Source: Aquabacterium lacunae
GTDB taxonomy: Bacteria > Pseudomonadota > Gammaproteobacteria > Burkholderiales > Burkholderiaceae_C
NCBI RefSeq assembly: GCF_004310865.1
Contig: NZ_SIXI01000001.1
Location: 310,001 to 374,000, forward strand
DNA: 64,000 nt
Direction of reading: 5' to 3'
Positions 47,423-55,604 of the stretch are shown here, one piece after another. The notes under the pieces were generated by a model, which was given only the letters and a program-made list of their open reading frames with translations, made no database searches and had not been told where the DNA came from. Position numbers and translations under genes: made by a program. Numbering within the stretch: position 1 is the first letter of the stretch; each line of letters begins with the position of its first letter.

Positions 47423-49168
47423 ATGTCTGCCCCCCAGGTTCCCCAAGCCACACCGGCCCTGCTGGCCAAGGCCGCCCTCAAGCGCCTGGCCCTGGACCGG
47501 CTGGAACCCACCCCCGACAACTACCGCAAGGCCTACGAGGCCGAGTGCAAGGCCGCCGGTGTGCCCACGCCGTCGCGAGGAGCCACGGGCGAATTGCCCG
47601 CTGCGGCGACCAGCGTGTCCGCCACAGCCGAGCGACCCGACCCTGGGCCCGAGTGGTCGGACCTGATCGGCCGCATCACGCGCGGTCTGGAGCGCCCCAA
47701 CAAGCAATGGACGACGGCACGCAAAAAGGAAAGCCTGCAGCGTGTGCTGACGGGCAGCCGCCAGTCGGCTGAGCGCCTGTTGCAGCGCCTTCAACAGCTC
47801 ATCCTGAGCTGGGACAAGGACGACCCGGATTCGCTGGTGAGCGAAGGCGCCGACCTTGCCAACGTGGTCGGCAGCACCGAGGCCTCGGCCACCGCAACAG
47901 CCGCTCAGGCCGCAGCGGGCACGCAAGCGCCCCCCGGATCGGCCAGCCCCGACAAGGCGCTGGCACCCGACACGGTGCCCGCCGAAGTGGCGACCTGCTG
48001 GCACAGCACCTTGCAGCAGGCGCTGCCGGAAAGTGAGGCCACAGGCCGTGAAGCAGCCATGGCACTGGACCAGGCCTTCGCCATGGCCCTGCAAGCCGAC
48101 CAGCACCCACCCGACACCGTGCGCCAGCAGGCCCGCCAGGCCTGCGAGCAGGCGCGCCGCGTGATCGAGCACCGCCATCACCTGGTCACCCACCTGACAC
48201 GGCTGTGCCAGACCTTGACCGACAGCCTGGTCGATCTGGCCGAAAACGACAGCTGGGTGGCCGGCCAATGCCAGGCCATGCAGGCCGAACTGGTCCATGG
48301 CCTGACCCCACGAGGCAGCCGCCGCCTGCACGAGTTGCTGCGCGACACCCGAGAGCGCCAGAAAACACTGAGGGCCGAGCGTGAAGCGGCCCGCCAGGCG
48401 CTCAAGGACATGCTGCACCAGATGCTCAGTGAAATCGGAGCGCTGGGCCATGCCACGGGCACCTTCCAGGACAAGCTGCTGGGCTATGCCGAGACCATCG
48501 GACAGGCCGACACCCTGGAAAGCCTGGCCGGCGTGGTCCGTGACCTGGTGGCCGACAGCCGCACGGTGCACGGCGTGATCCACAGCACGCAGGAGCGTCT
48601 GCAGGCCGAACACACCCGCGCCACGGAACTGACCGACCGCGTGCGCAGCCTCGAAGACGAGCTGCGCCGTCTGTCGGAAGAGGTCTCGACCGACCCACTC
48701 ACGCAGATCGCCAACCGCCGAGGTCTGGAGAAGGCTTTCGAGACCGAACGGGCCCGCGTGAACCGTCAGGGCGCCCCGATGTCGATCGGGCTGCTGGACG
48801 TCGACAACTTCAAAAAGCTGAACGACACCCTGGGCCACCAGACGGGCGACGAAGCCCTGAAATTCCTGGCCCGGCGTGTGAGCGAGAGCCTGCGGCCCAT
48901 GGACGTGGTGGCGCGCTACGGTGGCGAAGAGTTCGTCGTGCTGTTGCCCAACACCCAGGCCGAAGAGGCCCAGGGCGTGCTGACCCGACTGCAGCGGCAA
49001 TTGAGCGCCGAGTTCTTCACCCAGGGCGAGCAGAAAGTGTTCATCACCTTCTCGGCCGGGGTGACACCTTACCGCGATCAGGAACCCATCGAGACGGCGC
49101 TGGAGCGCGCCGACCTGGCGCTGTACGAAGCCAAACGGTCGGGCAAGAACCGCACCTGTCTGGGCTGA
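47423..49168 (+). CDS. Diguanylate cyclase with canonical GGEEF
   Basis: A 581-residue cytoplasmic protein. Residues ~1-410 are Ala/Gln/Glu/Arg-rich and helical, with long predicted coiled coils (e.g. ELLRDTRERQKTLRAEREAARQAL; RVRSLEDELRRLSEEVS). The C-terminal GGDEF domain (~420-580) starts DPLTQIANRRGLE, has DVDNFKKLNDTLGHQTGDE and the active-site GGEEF at 500-504. RPMD five residues before it is a canonical allosteric I-site, so product inhibition by c-di-GMP is expected. It lies 29 nt downstream of the EAL gene on the same strand and probably shares its transcript. Confidence 0.9.
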   Translation: MSAPQVPQATPALLAKAALKRLALDRLEPTPDNYRKAYEAECKAAGVPTPSRGATGELPAAATSVSATAERPDPGPEWSDLIGRITRGLERPNKQWTTARKKESLQRVLTGSRQSAERLLQRLQQLILSWDKDDPDSLVSEGADLANVVGSTEASATATAAQAAAGTQAPPGSASPDKALAPDTVPAEVATCWHSTLQQALPESEATGREAAMALDQAFAMALQADQHPPDTVRQQARQACEQARRVIEHRHHLVTHLTRLCQTLTDSLVDLAENDSWVAGQCQAMQAELVHGLTPRGSRRLHELLRDTRERQKTLRAEREAARQALKDMLHQMLSEIGALGHATGTFQDKLLGYAETIGQADTLESLAGVVRDLVADSRTVHGVIHSTQERLQAEHTRATELTDRVRSLEDELRRLSEEVSTDPLTQIANRRGLEKAFETERARVNRQGAPMSIGLLDVDNFKKLNDTLGHQTGDEALKFLARRVSESLRPMDVVARYGGEEFVVLLPNTQAEEAQGVLTRLQRQLSAEFFTQGEQKVFITFSAGVTPYRDQEPIETALERADLALYEAKRSGKNRTCLG

Positions 49169-49186
49169 GGCCAGCGCCCACGCGGC

Positions 49187-50977
49187 TCACTGCGGGGGCA
49201 CACCCCACAGCCGGCGCAGCACCCCCGGCACCTGCTCGGGCAGGTCGTCTGCCAGCAGGCCGGGGCCGAAGCGGTGCCCGCACTGCCCGTGCACCCAGGC
49301 CGCACCGCAGGCCGCGTGCCAGGCGTCCACCCCCTGGGCCATCAACCCTGCGATGAAACCGGCCAGCACGTCCCCCGAGCCTCCGGTGGACAACCACGGC
49401 GGCGCGTCGTCGTGCAGCATCACGCGGCCATCGGGCGCCGCCAGCACTGTGTCGGCCCCCTTGTGAAGCACCACAGCCCCCGCCATGGCCGCCGACAGAC
49501 GGGTGCGCTCGAACTTGCCCGGATCACCGGCTGTGGCCTGCGCCTGTCCCGCCTCTGCACGCACAAGGTCGCCAAACAGGCGGTTGAACTCGCCCTCGTG
49601 CGGGGTGAGCACCACACTGGGAGGAGCCCCCTCCCGATGACGATCGTTCAAGGCCTGGCACAGCAGCTGGGGATGGCCCTCAAAGGCCATCAAGGCGTCC
49701 GCGTCCAGCACCAGCGGCACCTCGGTGGCCAGGGCATCGAGCACCAGGGTGCGCAGGGTGTCGGCCTGGGGTTCTGGCAGCCCCAGCATGGCGCCGGGGC
49801 CCAGCACGATCGCATTCCAGCGTCGACTGGCCAGCAGCGCGCGCCAGTCGGCGCACAAAGCGTCAGCCGATTCGTCGGCCAGCGGATGGGCCATGGCCGA
49901 CATCAGGTGGCCCGCCAGATGCGGCCAGGCTGTGCGGGTCATGGCCAGGGTCACGAGACCTGCACCGATGCGGGCCGCGGCCCGGGCCGCCAGCCTGGAG
50001 GCCCCCGGCATCCGGGGCCCGGACCACACCAGCACATGCCCACGGTGGTACTTGTGCCCGCCCCTGCGAGGAGCCTGCCATGCATGGCCCCACACCACCG
50101 GGGTGTTGCGCCGCCACAGCCCCACCGGCTGGGCCTGAGCGGCCACCGCCTGAAGCGCCGCCAACGGCAGACCGATGTCATGCACCACCAGGTCGCCCAT
50201 CAGGGCCCGGCCGTGCATGAGCATGTGGGCGGGCTTGGGGGCCATGAAGGTCACGGTGAGGTCGGCTGGGCACGGCACGGTCTGGTCGGCCAGCCCGTGT
50301 GCGGTGTCACCATGCAGGCCGGAGGGCACGTCCACGGCCACCACCTGCACGCACCCCGGGGTGCTGGTCGCGTCGCCGGTTCGCCATGTGGCCAGTTGCG
50401 CCAGGGCAGCATGCACCTTCTCATCCAGCGGACGGCTCAAGCCCGCGCCGAACAAGGCATCGACCACCAGCACCGCAGGGCTGTGCGGGCCACTGCGCCC
50501 CTGGGCATGGGCTCGCTGCACCGCGATGGCCTGCAGGGCCTGGTCCAGTGTGTGCACGTCAGCGCTCGCCGCCCTGCTCAGACGCGCCTGCCGCCACCGT
50601 TGGGCGTGATGCGCCGCATCACCCTGCAGCGATTCGATGGGGCTGTCGCAGGCCACGGACACCTGCGGCCAGCCCGCCGCCTCGAGCAAACGCGCGATCA
50701 CCCACCCGTCGCCACCGTTGTTGCCAGGGCCACACCACACCCACACCGGGCATGGCAGCCAGCGGGCGGTCAGGGCCTGCACCACCCCTGCCCCGGCGCG
50801 CTCCATGAGCACCACGCCTGGCTGACCGTGCGCCATGGCCCAGGCATCGGCCTGAGCCATCTGAGCACAGCGCAAGACCACCGTCGCCCAGTCCAGGCCG
50901 TTGTCAGGCACATGGCTGAGTCGGGAGGTCGCATAAGAGCCTGCAGGCACCGGGTGAGCAGAGGGATCAGAAGGCAT
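49187..50977 (-). CDS. nnr: Bifunctional NAD(P)H-hydrate epimerase / ADP-dependent dehydratase
   Basis: A 596-residue YjeF-type enzyme repairing damaged NAD(P)HX. The N-terminal epimerase domain (~30-285) has LMERAGAGVVQAL and the dinucleotide-binding CGPGNNGGDGWVIARLL. The C-terminal ribokinase-like dehydratase domain (~300-596) has VVLTPHEGEFNRLFGD and the Gly-rich STGGSGDVLAGFIAGL active-site motif. Both domains appear complete. A ~25-residue polar leader precedes the epimerase. It is convergent with the diguanylate cyclase gene. Confidence 0.92.
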   Translation of the reverse strand: MPSDPSAHPVPAGSYATSRLSHVPDNGLDWATVVLRCAQMAQADAWAMAHGQPGVVLMERAGAGVVQALTARWLPCPVWVWCGPGNNGGDGWVIARLLEAAGWPQVSVACDSPIESLQGDAAHHAQRWRQARLSRAASADVHTLDQALQAIAVQRAHAQGRSGPHSPAVLVVDALFGAGLSRPLDEKVHAALAQLATWRTGDATSTPGCVQVVAVDVPSGLHGDTAHGLADQTVPCPADLTVTFMAPKPAHMLMHGRALMGDLVVHDIGLPLAALQAVAAQAQPVGLWRRNTPVVWGHAWQAPRRGGHKYHRGHVLVWSGPRMPGASRLAARAAARIGAGLVTLAMTRTAWPHLAGHLMSAMAHPLADESADALCADWRALLASRRWNAIVLGPGAMLGLPEPQADTLRTLVLDALATEVPLVLDADALMAFEGHPQLLCQALNDRHREGAPPSVVLTPHEGEFNRLFGDLVRAEAGQAQATAGDPGKFERTRLSAAMAGAVVLHKGADTVLAAPDGRVMLHDDAPPWLSTGGSGDVLAGFIAGLMAQGVDAWHAACGAAWVHGQCGHRFGPGLLADDLPEQVPGVLRRLWGVPPQ

Positions 50978-51271
50978 CGTGGCAAGCCGTCAGCGGAGAT
51001 GTCGTGAAATGGATCACGCCAGGGGCCTTTGTGCATCACGGCAAGCTCCCACGGCGGGCGGGTCTGTGGCACATTGTGCATGTGGGCTTCAGTCATGTGT
51101 TGACCGCCCGCAGGACGCGCCGGGTATCGGCCGTCAACGCAGACACCGCCGGATCATCCGGCAGCAGGAAGGCCCTGCCGGGGTCTGCCCGCCAGTGAGG
51201 CGGCCCCTCCAGGGGACATCGGGTTGACAGGCCCTCTCGTCAGCCCAGGCGCAGCGGTTGCTTCGCTGAAC
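50978..51271. other. Gap without a recognised gene
   Basis: The region between nnr and the orphan terminator at 51272-51303 contains only short open frames such as 51004-51198 (+), which lacks family character. I see no tRNA-like cloverleaf or riboswitch signature. Because the terminator is oriented on the plus strand and no plus-strand gene precedes it, an unannotated small RNA ending near 51303 is possible. Confidence 0.4.
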
Positions 51272-51303
51272 AAGCCCGACAGGTTCGCCCTGCCGGGCTT
51301 TTT
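51272..51303 (+). terminator. Orphan intrinsic terminator upstream of hemerythrin gene
   Basis: AAGCCCG and CGGGCTT pair with an internal mismatch and a further CAGG/CCTG stem around a TTCG-containing loop, then TTTTT. The nearest upstream plus-strand gene is more than 2 kb away and is separated by a minus-strand gene. Confidence 0.75.
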
Positions 51304-51410
51304 GTTGTGCACTGCATCAAGCGGCATTGATGCAACGCAAGCAGCGCCTGGAGCCGCTTCCCACAATGGATGCATCGCCGCCCGGTCGGCAGCCTTTTGG
51401 GGAGCACGCC

Positions 51411-52001
51411 ATGTCGTCAGCCAGCACCACCGCATCCACCGCCGAATCTGCACACACCACCCCGGTCGGTCGCCCCGTGCAGCCTTTCGACGTGCTGGAC
51501 GCCTGCCACCGCCAGATGGTGGTGGCCTTGCAGCAACTCGACGAGCTCACGGCACGGCTGGAAGACCATGGGGTCGACGGCAAGACCCGCACCCTGGCCA
51601 AGGACCTGTTCCTGTTCTTCACGAACACCGCCCGTGAGCACCACCTCGACGAAGAAAAGCATGTGTTCCCGGCCTTGCTGACCAGCGACGACGACGAGCT
51701 GGTGCGCCTGACGCTGCGGCTGCAGCAGGACCATGGCTGGATCGAAGAAGACTGGCTTCAGCTGGCCCCTCAGATCGAAGCCATCGCCGCAGGCTACAAC
51801 TGGTTCAACATCGACTACCTGCGCGCGGCCATTCCGGTGTTCAAGGCCCTGTACCAGGACCACATGGCCCTGGAGGAGTCGATGATCTACCCCGAGGCCC
51901 GCAGCCGCATCGGTGAATGGGACCTCCGGGGCATGGGCCGCGAAATGGCCGCACGCCGTCGCCAGGCGGGCCAGGCGCCCCACATGGAACAAGCCGCCTG
52001 A
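51411..52001 (+). CDS. Hemerythrin HHE-domain protein
   Basis: A 196-residue cytosolic protein. The start ATG at 51411 is preceded by GGGGAG at good spacing. After a ~30-residue Ser/Thr/Ala-rich head, the four-helix bundle has the expected di-iron ligands: H in DACHRQM, HxxxE and a following H in REHHLDEEKHVFPAL, H in LQQDHGWIEEDW, and HxxxxE in YQDHMALEESMIYPEA. Such proteins bind O2 or NO or help repair iron-sulphur clusters. It has its own terminator and lies immediately upstream of the nirBD control region, hinting at a role in NO or nitrite stress, which is inference. Confidence 0.87.
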   Translation: MSSASTTASTAESAHTTPVGRPVQPFDVLDACHRQMVVALQQLDELTARLEDHGVDGKTRTLAKDLFLFFTNTAREHHLDEEKHVFPALLTSDDDELVRLTLRLQQDHGWIEEDWLQLAPQIEAIAAGYNWFNIDYLRAAIPVFKALYQDHMALEESMIYPEARSRIGEWDLRGMGREMAARRRQAGQAPHMEQAA

Positions 52002-52041
52002 GGCGGCCCGAGGCGCAGCACTGCGCTGCTGCACCTCCTTC

Positions 52042-52078
52042 AGCGCCCCTGGCCTGCATGGGCTTCGGGCGCTTTTTT
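52042..52078 (+). terminator. Intrinsic terminator after hemerythrin gene
   Basis: AGCGCCC (52042-52048) and GGGCGCT (52067-52073) pair, with a small internal stem between, followed by TTTTTT to 52078. This isolates the nirB control region from upstream transcription. Confidence 0.85.
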
Positions 52079-52083
52079 GCGCG

Positions 52084-52100
52084 CACACCATCTTGGTGCG
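52084..52100 (+). promoter_or_regulatory. Second, weaker NtrC-like site
   Basis: CACACC-ATCTT-GGTGCG matches the NtrC consensus TGCACC-N5-GGTGCA at 9 of 12 positions. Its centre is 25 bp upstream of the perfect site. Tandem NtrC sites promote cooperative binding. Confidence 0.55.
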
Positions 52101-52108
52101 CGGCGCAC

Positions 52109-52125
52109 TGCACCACAGCGGTGCA
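52109..52125 (+). promoter_or_regulatory. NtrC enhancer site upstream of nirB
   Basis: TGCACC-ACAGC-GGTGCA is a perfect match to the NtrC consensus, with the symmetry extended by one more C/G pair. The centre is about 129 bp upstream of the predicted sigma-54 start, an ordinary enhancer distance. Confidence 0.8.
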
Positions 52126-52219
52126 GCAACCCACACATCTGCCCGCACATCGGCCTGCGCAACACCCTGCTGCGGGCATTCGCGCCATCGCCCAGGCGGC
52201 ATCCCCCTGGACAAGGCCC

Positions 52220-52235
52220 TGGCACAGCGTTTGCA
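52220..52235 (+). promoter_or_regulatory. Sigma-54 (-24/-12) promoter of nirBD
   Basis: C-TGGCAC-AGCGT-TTGCA matches the RpoN consensus TGGCAC-N5-TTGCW. The -12 GC is at 52233-52234, so transcription should start near 52246 and produce a ~196-nt leader before the nirB ATG. Within 52246-52441 I see weak hairpins, including GGTCT/AGACC at 52262-52276 and TCAGG/CCTGA with a 6-nt loop CCACGC at 52313-52328, but no U-tract terminator. Confidence 0.8.
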
Positions 52236-52441
52236 TGAGTGTGTACGTCCGCAGGCAACGAGGTCTCGGGCAGACCCGGTTCGGCACCACTGACGAAGGT
52301 GGTTTCCAGCCCTCAGGCCACGCCCTGACGACGGCTGATGCACCCCGAACCGCACAGGATTGATTGCGCCCCCAAGCGCAGCCCCTCGTTGCCACGCGGC
52401 CGCCCGACCAGGCTGCAGCAACCCGTTCCCCAGGAGCAGCC

Positions 52442-54973
52442 ATGAAGATTGTCGTCGTCGGCCACGGTATGGTGGGCCACAAGTTCCTCGAAAGCCTTGC
52501 TGAATCCGGCGTGCAGAGCGCCGAAGTCACCGTGCTGTGCGAAGAACCACGCCCCGCCTACGACCGCGTGCACCTGTCCGAATACTTCTCGGGCAAGACC
52601 GCCGAAGACCTGTCCCTGGTCGAAACCGGCTTTTTCGAGCGCACCGGCTTCAGCCTGCGCCTGACCGCACGCGCCGCCACCATCGAGCGCCGCCACAAAA
52701 CGGTCACCACCGCCGCGGGCGAAACCCTGCCCTACGACAAGCTGGTGCTGGCCACCGGCTCGAACGCCTTCGTGCCGCCGGTGCCCGGCCGCGACCGCCC
52801 CGACTGCTTCGTGTACCGCACCATCGAAGACCTGGATGCCATGAAGGCGGCCGGCGCCCGCAGCAAGTCGGGGGTGGTGGTGGGCGGCGGCCTGCTGGGC
52901 CTGGAGTGCGCCAAGGCCCTGCGCGACATGGGGCTGGAGACCCACGTGGTCGAGTTCGCGCCGCGCCTGATGGCCGTGCAGGTCGACGACGGCGGGGGTC
53001 GCATCCTGCGCGAGAAGATCGAAGCCCTGGGCGTGAAGGTGCACACCAGCCGCAACACGACAGAAATTGTCGATGGCGCCACGGCCCGCCACCGCATGGT
53101 GTTTGCCGACGGCACCCACCTCGAAACCGACATGATCGTGTTCTCGGCCGGCATCCGCCCCCGCGACGAACTGGCCCGTGCCAGCCTGCTGCCGGTGGGT
53201 GCCCGCGGCGGGGTGGCCATCGACAGCCATTGCCGCACGGCCGACACCGACATCTACGCCGTGGGCGAATGCGCCGCCTGGAACGACCAGACCTTCGGCC
53301 TGGTGGCCCCCGGCTACGACATGGCCCGCGTGGCGGCCAAGCACATCGCTGGTGACGCCGATGCAGCATTCACCGGCGCCGACATGAGCACCAAACTCAA
53401 GCTCATGGGCGTGGACGTGGCCTCGATCGGTGACGCCCACGGCAAAACCGCAGGTTGCCGCAGCTTCCAGTACATCGACGAGGTCAAGCAGGTCTACAAG
53501 AAGATCGTGGTCAGCGCCGATGGCAGGCAGCTGCTGGGCGCCGTGCTGGTGGGCAATGCCGACGAATACGGCACCTTGCTGCAGATGGCCCTGAACGGCA
53601 TCGCCCTGCCCGACGAGCCCGAATTCCTGATCCTGCCCAGCAGCGACGGCAAGGCCAAGCCTGGCCTGGGCCCCGACGCCCTGCCCGACTCGGCCCAGAT
53701 CTGCTCGTGCAACAACGTCACCAAGGGCCAGATCTGCGCGGCCGTGGCCGAAGGCACCTGCACCATCGGCGACATGAAGGCCTGCACCAAGGCCGGCGCC
53801 ACCTGCGGCGGCTGCGTGCCCCTGGTCACCCAGGTCATGAAGAGCGAGATGGCCAAGCGCGGCATGGCCGTCAACAACCACCTGTGCGAGCACTTCCCCT
53901 ACTCGCGCCAGGAGCTGTTCCACCTGGTGCGCGTGGGCCAGATCAAGAGCTTCGACGACCTGATCGCCAAGCACGGCAAGGGCCTGGGCTGCGACATCTG
54001 CAAGCCGACCGCCGCCAGCATCTTCGCCTCGGTGTGGAACGACTTCGTGCTCAAGCCCCAGCTGGCCAGCCTGCAGGACAGCAACGACTACTTCCTGGGC
54101 AACATCCAGAAAGACGGCACCTACAGCGTGGTGCCCCGCATGCCCGGTGGTGAAGTCACGCCCGATGGCCTGATCGCCGTGGGCCAGGTCGCCAAGAAGT
54201 ACGGCCTGTACACCAAGATCACGGGCGGTGCCCGCGTGGACATGTTCGGTGCGCGCGTCGAGCAACTGCCCGCCATCTGGGAAGAGCTGATCGCCGCCGG
54301 CTTTGAGTCAGGCCATGCCTATGGCAAGAGCCTGCGCACGGTCAAGAGCTGCGTGGGCAGCACCTGGTGTCGCTATGGCGTGGACGACTCCATCGGCCTG
54401 GGCGTCGAACTGGAGAACCGTTACAAGGGCCTGCGCGCGCCGCACAAAATCAAGTTCGGCGTGTCAGGTTGCACCCGCGAATGCGCCGAAGCCCAGGGCA
54501 AGGATGTGGGCGTGATCGCCACCGAAAAGGGCTGGAACCTGTACGTGTGCGGCAATGGCGGCATGAAGCCCCGCCATGCCGAGCTGTTCGCCTCTGACCT
54601 GAGCAAGGCCCAGCTGATCCAGCTGATCGACCGCTTCCTGATGTTCTACGTGCGCACCGGCGACCGCCTGCAGCGCACCAGCACCTGGCGCGAAAACCTC
54701 GAGGGCGGCCTGGACTACCTCAAGAGCGTGCTGATCGACGACAAGCTGGGCATTGCCGCCGAGCTGGAAGCCCAGATGCAGCACGTGGTGGACACCTACC
54801 AGTGCGAATGGAAGAGCGCCGTGACCACGCCCGAGGTGCGCCAGCGCTTCCGCAGCTTCGTCAACAGCGACGCGGTGGATGCCACCGTGAAGTTCGTGCG
54901 GGACCGCGGCCAGATCCGCCCCGCCCGCCCCGAAGAGCGCGAACAGGCCGCCACCAACGCCCTCGACGCCTGA
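52442..54973 (+). CDS. nirB: Assimilatory NADH nitrite reductase large subunit
   Basis: An 843-residue cytosolic enzyme reducing nitrite to ammonia with NAD(P)H. The ATG at 52442 has GGAG upstream and starts the FAD-binding motif VVVGHGMVGHKFLE. A second dinucleotide fold is near GVVVGGGLLGLECAKAL. The BFD-like [2Fe-2S] region is CSCNNVTKGQI with CGGC. The sirohaem/[4Fe-4S] ligands are C-x5-C (SCVGSTWC) and C-x3-C (GCTREC). The enzyme appears complete. It is controlled from a sigma-54/NtrC promoter, indicating use in nitrogen assimilation, with nirD following at 28 nt. Confidence 0.96.
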   Translation: MKIVVVGHGMVGHKFLESLAESGVQSAEVTVLCEEPRPAYDRVHLSEYFSGKTAEDLSLVETGFFERTGFSLRLTARAATIERRHKTVTTAAGETLPYDKLVLATGSNAFVPPVPGRDRPDCFVYRTIEDLDAMKAAGARSKSGVVVGGGLLGLECAKALRDMGLETHVVEFAPRLMAVQVDDGGGRILREKIEALGVKVHTSRNTTEIVDGATARHRMVFADGTHLETDMIVFSAGIRPRDELARASLLPVGARGGVAIDSHCRTADTDIYAVGECAAWNDQTFGLVAPGYDMARVAAKHIAGDADAAFTGADMSTKLKLMGVDVASIGDAHGKTAGCRSFQYIDEVKQVYKKIVVSADGRQLLGAVLVGNADEYGTLLQMALNGIALPDEPEFLILPSSDGKAKPGLGPDALPDSAQICSCNNVTKGQICAAVAEGTCTIGDMKACTKAGATCGGCVPLVTQVMKSEMAKRGMAVNNHLCEHFPYSRQELFHLVRVGQIKSFDDLIAKHGKGLGCDICKPTAASIFASVWNDFVLKPQLASLQDSNDYFLGNIQKDGTYSVVPRMPGGEVTPDGLIAVGQVAKKYGLYTKITGGARVDMFGARVEQLPAIWEELIAAGFESGHAYGKSLRTVKSCVGSTWCRYGVDDSIGLGVELENRYKGLRAPHKIKFGVSGCTRECAEAQGKDVGVIATEKGWNLYVCGNGGMKPRHAELFASDLSKAQLIQLIDRFLMFYVRTGDRLQRTSTWRENLEGGLDYLKSVLIDDKLGIAAELEAQMQHVVDTYQCEWKSAVTTPEVRQRFRSFVNSDAVDATVKFVRDRGQIRPARPEEREQAATNALDA

Positions 54974-55001
54974 GCCCAGCCCCACCAGAAAGGACCGCGC
55001 C

Positions 55002-55355
55002 ATGTGTGCCGCCATCCTCAAGACGCCCGCCATGACCGACATCGCCATTTGCCCTGCAGACCAGATCGTGCCCGACACCGGCGTGTGTGCACTGGTCGAT
55101 GGCCAGCCCGTGGCGGTGTTCCGTGTGGGCACCGATCAATTCTTCGCCATCGACAACATCGACCCCAAGAACGGCGCCAACGTGCTTTCGCGCGGCCTGG
55201 TCGGCAACCTGGGTGATCGCATCGTCGTGGCCTCCCCTTTGTACAAGCACCACTTCGACCTCCGCACCGGTGAGTGTCTGGAGAACGCCGACTGGTCGGT
55301 GCGCGCCCACAAGGTGCGCATTGAACAAGGGCAGGTGCTCGTCACCCTCGGCTGA
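55002..55355 (+). CDS. nirD: Nitrite reductase small subunit
   Basis: A 117-residue Rieske-fold partner of NirB. AAAGGA precedes the ATG. The fold is recognisable (VFRVGTDQFFAIDNIDPKNGANVLSRG, then VASPLYKHHFDLRTGECLE), but the paired Cys/His cluster ligands of true Rieske proteins are absent, which is normal for NirD. Residues 1-~12 may be an extension, since a second Met occurs at residue 11. No nitrate reductase gene follows; a strong terminator at 55485-55533 ends the operon. Confidence 0.93.
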   Translation: MCAAILKTPAMTDIAICPADQIVPDTGVCALVDGQPVAVFRVGTDQFFAIDNIDPKNGANVLSRGLVGNLGDRIVVASPLYKHHFDLRTGECLENADWSVRAHKVRIEQGQVLVTLG

Positions 55356-55408
55356 GAGATCCGTCCGGACCCGGCCCACTGAGAGCCGCACTGCACCACC
55401 CGATTGCC

Positions 55409-55424
55409 GCGCCCACGCAGGCGC
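55409..55424 (+). ncRNA. Hexaloop hairpin 1 (candidate ANTAR target)
   Basis: GCGCC-CACGCA-GGCGC folds into a perfect 5-bp stem with exactly 6 loop nucleotides and G at loop position 4. ANTAR targets as I know them are paired stem-loops with 6-nt loops carrying conserved A1 and G4; here position 1 is C, so the match is partial. Confidence 0.35.
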
Positions 55425-55461
55425 CCGACGGGGCAGATCGCGGCCACCCCCGCTGAAACCT

Positions 55462-55479
55462 GGCGCCCTCGATGGCGCC
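55462..55479 (+). ncRNA. Hexaloop hairpin 2 (candidate ANTAR target)
   Basis: GGCGCC-CTCGAT-GGCGCC forms a 6-bp stem with a 6-nt loop, again with G at position 4 and C at position 1. It lies 5 nt before the stem of the strong terminator and 37 nt after hairpin 1, the order expected for an ANTAR-controlled attenuator. Confidence 0.35.
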
Positions 55480-55484
55480 CCCCG

Positions 55485-55533
55485 CGGCACTCTGCCTCCC
55501 CGACACCGGCCCGGGGCAGAGTGCCGATTTTTT
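55485..55533 (+). terminator. Strong intrinsic terminator between nirD and NIT-ANTAR gene
   Basis: CGGCACTCTGCC and GGCAGAGTGCCG form a perfect 12-bp stem followed by TTTTTT (55528-55533). It ends nirBD transcription or, if read-through is regulated, attenuates the NIT-ANTAR gene 72 nt downstream. Confidence 0.93.
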
Positions 55534-55604
55534 GGTCGTCCCTGGTCGCGCAGGGGCACCCCCGACACAGGTTCGGGACACGCCATCGGAGTCGTCGCAC
55601 AATC

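Noticed and set aside
52246-52441. Intrinsic terminator/antiterminator in the nirB leader
   Set aside because: Weak hairpins exist but no U-tract follows any of them, so NasR-type attenuation at nirB itself is not supported.
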